Below are positions 1 to 5,085 of a DNA stretch of 5,085 nucleotides, in pieces (the stretch's first letter is position 1; every line of letters begins with the position of its first letter). The stretch is from Planctomicrobium sp. Its GTDB lineage: Bacteria > Planctomycetota > Planctomycetia > Planctomycetales > Planctomycetaceae. The notes under the pieces are model-generated. The model did not search any database. It worked only from the letters and a program-made list of their open reading frames with translations, and was not told the origin of the DNA. Where the stretch lies: contig JAJDEL010000463.1 of NCBI GenBank assembly GCA_029259835.1, positions 1 to 5,085 on the forward strand. The letters are read 5' to 3'. A program made the position numbers and the translations under genes.

Positions 1-33
1 GGCGACGCGGGTGTGAATTGTCGGATCGCGCAT
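1..33 (-). CDS. Possible 5' end of another minus-strand gene
   Basis: From an ATG at 33 the minus strand is open to the window edge for 11 codons (MRDPTIHTRVA). A candidate promoter lies at a suitable distance upstream, but no Shine-Dalgarno is visible. The opposite strand is also open here (20 codons ending in TAA at 61-63), so the direction of coding cannot be decided from this window. The product is not recognisable. Confidence 0.22.
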   Translation of the reverse strand, partial: MRDPTIHTRVA

Positions 34-37
34 CGTG

Positions 38-61
38 AGACCGCGAGTTTTGTGGCGGTCT
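38..61. repeat. 7-bp inverted repeat with 10-nt loop
   Basis: AGACCGC (38-44) pairs with GCGGTCT (55-61) across GAGTTTTGTG. It would lie in the leader of a leftward transcript between the candidate promoter and the ATG at 33, or at the stop codon of a possible rightward reading frame ending at 63. No T-run follows on either strand, so a standard terminator is not supported. Confidence 0.35.
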
Positions 62-85
62 AATGATCCAGCGAGGAATGAGGTC

Positions 86-113
86 GATATAGGTGAGGCA
101 AGATGACTTTCAA
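86..113 (-). promoter_or_regulatory. Candidate leftward promoter at the window edge
   Basis: The minus strand has TTGAAA (113-108; 5 of 6 match to TTGACA), a 16-base spacer and TATATC (91-86; 4 of 6 match to TATAAT). A start near 79 would lead into the possible ATG at 33. The match is moderate and unsupported by anything outside the window. Confidence 0.28.
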
Positions 114-196
114 GGAGTTATTGTCTCAGGTAGGCGGTGAAACGTTTGCTCTTCATGTCATATTTGCTTTGAGGTATCTGCATGATGACTGACATC

Positions 197-1363
197 TCAG
201 AAATTCGCTGACTTCTGCTTCCAATACTGGGCAGCTTCTACTTCGCCTAACTCAGAATAGATCTCGATAATCCGGCTTTGCGTTTCACGTTGAGGAGATT
301 TTGAATATTGTTCTATGAGCGAATTGACATTCCGTCGTTTCTCGCGGATGTCATTTCCAAGCTTACGGTGATGTACCGACGCTTCTAGTCGATCCAATAG
401 TCGATATGTATCCGCAAGCTTATGGTGAGCGCGTTCGTTATGTGGCTGCATTTGCACCAGTCGTTCAAAATCCTGGGCAGCTTTTTCGAAGTTGTGTAAG
501 TCAAAATGAATAACACCGCGTGCGAGATAGGCATCCGGGAGATGATTCGTATAAGGAAAGATTTCAGTGATCACCTGAAGTGCTTCCGTAAGTTGTCCGC
601 TGAGGCGGTGAAGATCCACTTTCAAAGTCAAAAGTCGCGGCGAACGATCCGAGTTCTCCTCCAGAATTGTGTACTCTTTCCAGGCCTCTTTTTTGTTTCC
701 GGTTGCAAGCAATTGTTCGACCAGTTGAAACTGCAGTTCAACTTCGAATTCGCGTGGAGGATTGTGGGAAAGCGCCTCGCGCAACGTAATCACACAATCG
801 GCGTTCCGAAACGTTGATTTCAGGTACTGAATCAACGACCACCACATTGAAAAATCTTGAGGAGCTCGGCGAATCACTTCTCGCGTAGCGAACTCGAAAT
901 CTTTTTGGCGACCAACTTCTCTATAGGCAGGGGACAAGATCTTGAGGGCCGCGAGTGTTTCATCATCATCTCGGTTCCGGACGATTTCCAACGCTGCGAT
1001 TGACGCTTCATACTGTTTTCCCTGATACGCAAGATGCCCAAATCGAACTAACAGGTCGGATCGAATGCTCGTCTTTTCAAGAGAGTGAAAGCTTGAAGTC
1101 GCTTCGCTCCAATTTCCGAATTGTGCTTCAATGTTACAGAGGGCAATTTGAGCGTCTGGGAAGTCCCCATTCTTCCTTGTGATCGCTTGTACAAACAATG
1201 GTCGGGCTGCAGCAGGATCTCTCACCTCCATCTCCAGACCTGTTGTCAGTAGAGTCGCTGCGTCTGGACGAGACCAGAACCACAGCCCCAACACGGTACT
1301 GCAAGCAATACAGAGCATGATGATTCGAATGGTCACCTCTCGTTTTGGAGCCGTCAGAGTCAT
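197..1363 (-). CDS. Membrane-anchored TPR-repeat protein, partner of the UnbV lipoprotein
   Basis: A 388-residue protein with a short basic N-terminus (K8, R9, R13), one hydrophobic helix at about 14-30 (IIMLCIACSTVLGLWFW) and a helical-repeat body. By the positive-inside rule the body faces outward, in the same compartment as the UnbV lipoprotein. The clearest TPR unit is about 276-309 (DAYLARGVIHFDLHNFEKAAQDFE, ending in LVQMQPHN), followed by a second at 310-343; degenerate units cover about 36-270 (for example residues 67-97, 102-132 and 212-240). TPR domains bind protein partners, and no catalytic motif is visible. The ATG overlaps the UnbV stop (ATGA) and follows a tandem ribosome site, so the two are probably made together. 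Planctomycetes and Acidobacteria also have TPR and UnbV modules in one polypeptide, so this may be the split form. The repeat class is secure; the function is not known. Confidence 0.9.
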   Translation of the reverse strand: MTLTAPKREVTIRIIMLCIACSTVLGLWFWSRPDAATLLTTGLEMEVRDPAAARPLFVQAITRKNGDFPDAQIALCNIEAQFGNWSEATSSFHSLEKTSIRSDLLVRFGHLAYQGKQYEASIAALEIVRNRDDDETLAALKILSPAYREVGRQKDFEFATREVIRRAPQDFSMWWSLIQYLKSTFRNADCVITLREALSHNPPREFEVELQFQLVEQLLATGNKKEAWKEYTILEENSDRSPRLLTLKVDLHRLSGQLTEALQVITEIFPYTNHLPDAYLARGVIHFDLHNFEKAAQDFERLVQMQPHNERAHHKLADTYRLLDRLEASVHHRKLGNDIREKRRNVNSLIEQYSKSPQRETQSRIIEIYSELGEVEAAQYWKQKSANF

Positions 1364-3123
1364 GGTAAATCGTCTCCTTCTCCTTCAACCAACTGGTGAG
1401 TCTGACCGGTGCGAAGTTTTCGGAAGACTTCTCGTTTTCGACCGGGCCATTGGACTCGAATTTCGACCTCGCCGAGGTCCGACTGAACCGGAATAAGCAC
1501 TCGTGAATCGTTTTGTGAGAAAAAACTTGTTCCTTTGGTAATCCATCGAGCCAGCGTGTGGCTTGCTGAATCAAACTCAATTTTCGCTCCCGTTGCGTCG
1601 CGTTCTCCGTGCGTCGCAATAAGTTTCAAACTGACATAATGATCGTTCTGATTTCGATTTTGCAAAACCCGGACTGGTTCGTTCATCAGAACTGTCACCA
1701 AATCCAATGCTCCGTCATTGTCTAAATCCCCAGCTGCACATCCCCGACCAGAATGAAGTTCAGCGAAGTATGGCCCCGCAATCTCAGAGATCTCTTCAAA
1801 CCTCATCCCGTCCTGGTTCTGCAGCATTTGCGCGGACTGGTGGTAGGGTGTCTCTGCTGTCGTGTAAATCGAATTTCCATTCAGGATAAACAGGTCCAAC
1901 CACCCATCTCCGTCGAAATCCTGCATGCAATTTCCAAATCCAACGCGTCGTCTCGAAACACTTGAGACTCCGGTCGGCACGCTGTGATGAATCCACTGAC
2001 CAGCACCAAGATTGCGATACAGGGAGTTATCCTCATTTTCAAAATTCGTGACAAAGATGTCTGCCAGGCCGTCACCATTGTAGTCACCAATGTCAAGTCC
2101 CATACCAGCTTCAGGCTGACCCCATTCTCCGCAGGCCACACCTGCAACCAATCCTTTTTCCTCTAGAAATTCGGCCCCTCCCATGTAGAGATGATTGAGC
2201 ATCGCATCGCTGGAAACGTAAAAATCTAGAAAACCATCATCATTCAAATCACTAACGATCACACCGAGTCCATGTACTCCATCTTCAATTCCGATTTGCT
2301 CAGACTGGTCAATAAAGGAACCATCTCCTTGATTTTTGAAAAATTGACAGGGCGTACCTGGATAAGAAGTGGGGCCGCATAAATCCCGCTCCCCGTTCGA
2401 ATCATGGCAAACGACATCTTTTTCAAGTGACCAATCCGTATAACGAGCCAGCATCAAATCTGGAAAACCGTCCTGGTTCTGATCTCCGAATGCAGCGGCA
2501 GTTCCCCAACCCTTTGTTGGGAGTTTGTGCTCTTCAACCAGTTCAAACGTACCATCGCCTTGATTTCGAAAGAGTCTACTCATGCCATAGCAGCAAACAA
2601 ACAGATCCGGAAATCCATCGACGTTATAGTCTGTCACAGCACATCCCTGTGAATATCCGATCGCCACGTCAACGCTTGCTGAGGCGGACACATCGGAAAA
2701 TCGAATCTCGCCTTCGTTGCGATATAGACCACAGGGGAGACCTTTGATTTCAGCCGGTTCGTCAGCGGAAATTGTGCCGCCCCCCGAGAAGAACAGATCG
2801 CTTCTGTCATCCAGATCGAAATCGACAAGGCAGACGCCGCCACCGAAACTCTCGATCATCAGATATCGACCAGATTCACGCCCATTCCGATGTGTGAATG
2901 TGACTCCTGAAGTCGCCGTGACATCCGTAAACCAATCACCCGGTTGTGCTTTCCGCGGGAGATTTTCGACAGCATCATTGACTAGATCGACTGTCGCTTG
3001 CCGTTCAAGATTTTGCTTCGGGTCCGTTGGCTCAGCAACGTGATCTTCCACGTTTGTTGAGCGAGAACAACCGAGTTGACAAACGAGAATCAAGGAAATG
3101 AACCAACGAGCAGAAACTTTCAT
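1360..3123 (-). CDS. CRTAC1-family FG-GAP/VCBS-repeat protein with C-terminal ASPIC/UnbV domain, probable lipoprotein
   Basis: A 587-residue exported protein. Residues 1-19 look like a lipoprotein signal: K2 and R6, a hydrophobic core (WFISLILVCQLG), then C19; Q at -3 makes the lipobox non-canonical. Seven calcium-loop motifs of DxDxDG type begin near D101, D165, D214, D292, D347, D402 and D466, with LYRNxG/FKNQGDGSF-type strands between them, predicting a seven-bladed propeller. The CGPTSYPG stretch (249-256) is typical of CRTAC1 proteins. Residues about 496-562 form the ASPIC/UnbV domain. Eleven cysteines lie in the mature region. The family is expected to be extracytoplasmic and calcium-binding, but its biochemical role is unknown and no enzyme motif is seen. 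The start is supported because the signal sequence begins right at the ATG; the ribosome site is weak (GTGAG, 7 nt away). Its TGA overlaps the start of the TPR gene by four bases. Confidence 0.92.
   Translation of the reverse strand: MKVSARWFISLILVCQLGCSRSTNVEDHVAEPTDPKQNLERQATVDLVNDAVENLPRKAQPGDWFTDVTATSGVTFTHRNGRESGRYLMIESFGGGVCLVDFDLDDRSDLFFSGGGTISADEPAEIKGLPCGLYRNEGEIRFSDVSASASVDVAIGYSQGCAVTDYNVDGFPDLFVCCYGMSRLFRNQGDGTFELVEEHKLPTKGWGTAAAFGDQNQDGFPDLMLARYTDWSLEKDVVCHDSNGERDLCGPTSYPGTPCQFFKNQGDGSFIDQSEQIGIEDGVHGLGVIVSDLNDDGFLDFYVSSDAMLNHLYMGGAEFLEEKGLVAGVACGEWGQPEAGMGLDIGDYNGDGLADIFVTNFENEDNSLYRNLGAGQWIHHSVPTGVSSVSRRRVGFGNCMQDFDGDGWLDLFILNGNSIYTTAETPYHQSAQMLQNQDGMRFEEISEIAGPYFAELHSGRGCAAGDLDNDGALDLVTVLMNEPVRVLQNRNQNDHYVSLKLIATHGERDATGAKIEFDSASHTLARWITKGTSFFSQNDSRVLIPVQSDLGEVEIRVQWPGRKREVFRKLRTGQTHQLVEGEGDDLP
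1374..1385 (-). promoter_or_regulatory. Tandem Shine-Dalgarno before the TPR gene
   Basis: The minus strand reads AAGGAGAAGGAG within the last codons of the UnbV gene (they encode part of VEGEGD). The nearer copy ends 10 nt before the ATG at 1363. Two consecutive full-strength sites at an ATGA junction support the start choice and suggest efficient coupled translation. The UnbV gene itself has only a weak site. Confidence 0.7.
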
Positions 3124-3191
3124 TTAATTTCTCACTGATCTGATCGAGAGATGCTGAGCCCTTACTTTGTTGTGACGAAAACGGATCAACC

Positions 3192-3220
3192 ATCGTTTAA
3201 ATGTTATGGCAGTATGTCAA
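3192..3220 (-). promoter_or_regulatory. Candidate promoter of the UnbV/TPR unit
   Basis: A perfect TTGACA (-35) lies at 3220-3215 on the minus strand. A 17-base spacer leads to AACGAT at 3197-3192, which keeps only the A at position 2 and the AT at positions 5-6 of TATAAT. A start near 3185 would give a leader of about 60 nt. The short dyad ACAAG-A-CTTGT (3236-3246) lies 15 bases upstream of the -35 and could be an operator. The -35 match is good and the -10 weak. Confidence 0.35.
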
Positions 3221-3276
3221 TTAACCCGGGCCGCAACAAGACTTGTGAGTGAGAATCCAGAGTTCAAAGCCGTGAT

Positions 3277-3294
3277 TTTCAGATCGCTCTGAAA
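3277..3294 (-). repeat. Perfect 7-bp inverted repeat with 4-nt loop in the intergenic region
   Basis: The minus strand reads TTTCAGA-GCGA-TCTGAAA. As RNA this is a 7-bp stem closed by GCGA, which fits the GNRA tetraloop pattern; as DNA it is an 18-bp dyad that could bind a dimeric regulator. It lies 87 bases past the epimerase stop and about 57 bases upstream of the TTGACA candidate. No T-tract follows on either strand, so it is not a standard intrinsic terminator. It could be a 3'-end protecting hairpin for the epimerase message, an operator for the downstream unit, or chance. Confidence 0.45.
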
Positions 3295-3362
3295 TGGTGA
3301 GAAGAGAAAGGGACTACTGATAGACAGCAATCACGCAAGGTTCTGGTCGTGACCCTCTAAGA

Positions 3363-3371
3363 ATTATAACA
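3363..3371 (-). promoter_or_regulatory. Candidate extended -10 promoter after the epimerase gene
   Basis: The minus strand reads TGTTATAAT, a perfect TATAAT with the TGn extension, 10-18 bases past the epimerase stop. The -35 region 17 bases upstream (GTGATG) is poor, as is usual for extended -10 promoters. Transcription would begin near 3356 and give the UnbV gene a leader of about 230 nt that includes the hairpin at 3277-3294. This is a sigma-70-style match only; planctomycete promoters are poorly defined and AT-rich intergenic DNA produces such matches by chance. Confidence 0.3.
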
Positions 3372-3380
3372 CCTAAAGAA

Positions 3381-4436
3381 TCATTCATCACTTATCAGCG
3401 TGAGTTCCTCGGCGTTCAGTCTATTCAGTACAACGCCATTTCCGAACCGTTCGCTCAGGCGGACGGCTCCGTTGGTCACGGTCACACCATCGGCGGGGTC
3501 TTTGGAAATTAAAACCGCCCCATCGAGATCGGCATAGTCGAGTAGTGGTAATAACTGGGCAGCGGCGGAGATTCCGACGGAACTTTCGACCATACAGCCG
3601 ACCATGGTTTTCATGCCGAGTGTTCTTGCCTGTCGCAACATGCGTACTGCTGGTGTCACCCCCCCACACTTGCAGAGCTTGACGTTGACTCCGTGAAAGC
3701 GACCGGCACAATTCTCGACATCCGCTTCGACGAGGCAGCTTTCATCGGCAATGATTGGCAGGGTAGAGCCTTCAAAGACGCGTACTTGCTCTTTGCGATC
3801 TGCGTTTGCAGCGAGTGGTTGTTCGATGAATTCGACACCGAGCTTTTTGAGTGCGTGTGAATTTTCAATCGTTTCTTCAGCACTCCAGCCGCAATTTGCA
3901 TCGACGCGGAACGTTGCAGAAGTGTGCTGCCGCAACTGCCGGATGATCTCAACGTCCTGATCTGTTCCCAGCTTGATTTTATAAATCCTCCAGTTTGGAA
4001 GTTCGTTCAGCTTGGAAACCATCTTGTCGATACTGTCGATCCCGATTGTGTAGCTTGATTCCGGGATGTTCTCCCACTTCAAATCGAGCATCTCGTACGT
4101 GTGCCGACCTGCGATTTTCCCGAACAGATCGTGCGCCGCAAGATCAATCGCCGATAGTGCGAAAACATCATTTTGCAACAATGGCTGTAATTGCTGCCAG
4201 AGTTCTTCTGGACTATCAAATTCATTCGATTCCAGGAACGATTTACAGCTGTTGATCGATTGCGTCATCGAGTTCAGAGAATGACCGTAATAGAGATTTT
4301 CGGTCGCCTCACCAAATCCGCTGACGCCATCTTGTACCAGCTCAACGACGAGAGAGTTTTGAACAGAGATCGACCCTCGCGCGATCGTAAATTCATGTTG
4401 TAAGGGAAGAGCAAACCGGTGCAGGGTGAAGTTCAT
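3381..4436 (-). CDS. Dipeptide epimerase / N-acyl-amino-acid racemase-type enolase superfamily enzyme (L-Ala-D/L-Glu epimerase or DgcA-like)
   Basis: A complete 351-residue cytoplasmic enzyme of the muconate-lactonizing subgroup of the enolase superfamily; bacterial Ala-Glu epimerases are about 320-370 residues. The N-terminal capping domain is about residues 1-115, followed by the (beta/alpha)7-beta barrel. Visible active-site elements are the KxK acid/base pair (K153, K155 in YKIKLG), metal ligands D179 (RVDANCGWS), E205 (EFIEQPL) and D231 (IIADES), the opposing lysine K253 (NVKLCKCGG), and DLD at 303-305. DLD matches the DxD motif that binds the substrate amino group in characterised dipeptide epimerases. 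The chemistry is 1,1-proton transfer that inverts an amino-acid alpha carbon. Likely substrates are L-Ala-D-Glu from murein or N-acetyl-D-Glu; the DUF1611 gene directly upstream favours a D-glutamate role, while the DxD motif favours a dipeptide. The start is fixed by the ATGA overlap and an AAGGAG site 8 nt upstream. Fold and catalytic class are secure; the substrate is not. Confidence 0.93.
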   Translation of the reverse strand: MNFTLHRFALPLQHEFTIARGSISVQNSLVVELVQDGVSGFGEATENLYYGHSLNSMTQSINSCKSFLESNEFDSPEELWQQLQPLLQNDVFALSAIDLAAHDLFGKIAGRHTYEMLDLKWENIPESSYTIGIDSIDKMVSKLNELPNWRIYKIKLGTDQDVEIIRQLRQHTSATFRVDANCGWSAEETIENSHALKKLGVEFIEQPLAANADRKEQVRVFEGSTLPIIADESCLVEADVENCAGRFHGVNVKLCKCGGVTPAVRMLRQARTLGMKTMVGCMVESSVGISAAAQLLPLLDYADLDGAVLISKDPADGVTVTNGAVRLSERFGNGVVLNRLNAEELTLISDE

Positions 4437-5085
4437 TTTTGTAGCTCCTTTTTCAGCTTCAAGACTGCTTCAACCATTTCCGCCGGTCCATCGCGGTAAA
4501 CATCGCAAACTGGTAATCCGAATTCTGAGCGGATCCGTTCACGTTCGACTGCTGCTTCCTCTGAGGAAACCGTTCTCCCATTCATTGCAATTCCAATGAC
4601 CTTACATGGATGCCTTAGCGAGGCGATGGTTTCGTAGGCTTCGATCAGTTTTTGCAGCGGTGGAATTGGAACATCGTCCAGGCCTTTCACTAATGTCCGT
4701 CCCACTTCGTAGCAGAGAATGAGTCCGTCCGGGGCACAACCATGTAGAAGACCAAGTGTCACTGCCGAGAAACTTGGGTGTGAAATGCTCCCCTGACCTT
4801 CGATAAGTAAAATGTCGTGCTGCTCGTTCTTCTTGACGAGCTTCTCCGCGGCACCATTCACAAAATCAGCAACGACGCAGTCAATCGGAACACCATCTCC
4901 GGAAATCATGATCCCTGTCTGACCTGTCGCGAGGAACTGAGCATCTTCACCTTGATCAACAAGTCCTCTTTGAATTTCCAATGAGGTGACCATTTTTCCG
5001 ATACTGCAATCGTGACCGACTGTGTGGATTCGTAGGCAGTTCTCACGAAAGCCACCGGCTTGTGCTGTTTCGTGCTCGTTGTTTT
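4433..5085 (-). CDS. DUF1611 P-loop family protein (DgcN-like), 5' end outside the window
   Basis: This gene runs off the right edge; 216 C-terminal residues are visible, against roughly 330-350 for the family, so the missing part is mainly the N-terminal Rossmann-like domain. The reading frame is open to the edge, and the ATG at 4993 is not the start: the codons just before it encode the Walker A-like motif GHDCSIGKM (visible residues 23-31). Further family hallmarks are [17 protein letters not shown] (52-68), DFVNGAAE (73-80), the Walker B-like [15 protein letters not shown] (92-106), VTLGLLHG (108-115) and IGIAMNGR (163-170). The protein is cytoplasmic, with no signal or membrane segment in the visible part. 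Members commonly sit beside dipeptide-epimerase genes, as here, where the TGA overlaps the next ATG by four bases (ATGA). A homologue, DgcN, has been reported to N-acetylate D-glutamate with acetyl-CoA. That function is an inference from family and neighbour; family membership itself is nearly certain. Confidence 0.92.
   Translation of the reverse strand, partial: NNEHETAQAGGFRENCLRIHTVGHDCSIGKMVTSLEIQRGLVDQGEDAQFLATGQTGIMISGDGVPIDCVVADFVNGAAEKLVKKNEQHDILLIEGQGSISHPSFSAVTLGLLHGCAPDGLILCYEVGRTLVKGLDDVPIPPLQKLIEAYETIASLRHPCKVIGIAMNGRTVSSEEAAVERERIRSEFGLPVCDVYRDGPAEMVEAVLKLKKELQK
4445..4450 (-). promoter_or_regulatory. Strong Shine-Dalgarno for the epimerase gene
   Basis: AAGGAG on the minus strand, 8 nt before the ATG at 4436, lies inside the last codons of the DUF1611 gene. 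It fixes the epimerase start and lets ribosomes re-initiate at the ATGA overlap. Confidence 0.8.

Noticed and set aside
1..63. Plus-strand frame of 20 codons ending in TAA, as the tail of a convergent gene
   Set aside because: Too short to judge, with no recognisable residues. The opposite strand is equally open and has better-placed signals, so it is kept only as an alternative.
506..817. Plus-strand open frame of 103 codons antisense to the TPR gene
   Set aside because: It lies entirely opposite a gene with clear TPR repeats; there is no ribosome site or recognisable domain.
1360..1363. Frameshift splitting one long TPR/UnbV gene
   Set aside because: Although fused forms exist, the second gene has its own tandem ribosome site and a membrane helix at its N-terminus. 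The ATGA overlap is a normal gene boundary.
1134..1619. Minus-strand open frame of 161 codons across the UnbV/TPR junction
   Set aside because: It overlaps two well-supported genes in another frame on the same strand, and its low-complexity, Arg/Ser-rich translation resembles no family. It is a shadow frame.
1720..2830. Direct DNA repeats in the UnbV gene
   Set aside because: Similarity between segments comes from the recurring DxDxDG protein motif with diverged codons, not from DNA-level repeats, CRISPR or an insertion element.
3277..3294. Intrinsic terminator for the epimerase operon
   Set aside because: The stem has only two G-C pairs and no U-tract follows it on either strand.
3314..3388. 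24-codon minus-strand frame beginning at the epimerase stop (MNDSLGVII...)
   Set aside because: No ribosome site and no recognisable sequence; a chance frame of this length is expected in the gap.

Overview
The window suggests a chromosomal segment of a planctomycete-like bacterium with GC content near one half. This is inferred from gene content: an exported CRTAC1-type FG-GAP/UnbV lipoprotein with a TPR partner, next to a DUF1611/enolase-superfamily epimerase pair. No rRNA or other phylogenetic marker is present, so the assignment is tentative. All four well-supported genes are on the minus strand and are described here in transcription order, from right to left. They form two two-gene units, each joined by a 4-base ATGA stop/start overlap.

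Unit 1 (5085 to 3381): the C-terminal two thirds of a DUF1611 P-loop protein, whose 5' end lies outside the window, overlaps a complete dipeptide-epimerase-type member of the enolase superfamily. All expected catalytic residues of the epimerase are visible, and a strong AAGGAG ribosome site precedes it. This gene pair resembles the DgcN/DgcA pair reported for D-glutamate catabolism (N-acetylation of D-Glu, then racemisation of N-acetyl-D-Glu). The older alternative is L-Ala-D/L-Glu epimerisation in murein peptide recycling. In both cases the likely substrate is a peptidoglycan-derived D-amino acid or dipeptide.

Intergenic region (3380 to 3124, about 257 bp): no convincing gene. It holds a perfect 7-bp inverted repeat with a 4-nt loop, an extended -10 promoter candidate just past the epimerase stop, and a TTGACA -35 candidate nearer the next gene. 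No U-tract terminator is visible.

Unit 2 (3123 to 197): a 587-residue probable lipoprotein with seven DxDxDG-type calcium loops (a predicted seven-bladed propeller) and a C-terminal ASPIC/UnbV domain. It overlaps a 388-residue TPR protein with one N-terminal membrane helix. Both products are predicted to face the periplasm (paryphoplasm in planctomycetes) and are probably made in a coupled way and act together; their ligand is unknown.

Left edge (196 to 1): no established gene. A promoter-like sequence pointing left and a possible ATG at 33 hint that another minus-strand gene starts here, but only 11 codons are inside the window. I did not find mobile elements, tRNA or rRNA genes, CRISPR arrays or frameshifts. 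The window looks like ordinary chromosomal sequence; the most interesting points are the substrate of the DUF1611/epimerase pair and the role of the TPR/UnbV pair.
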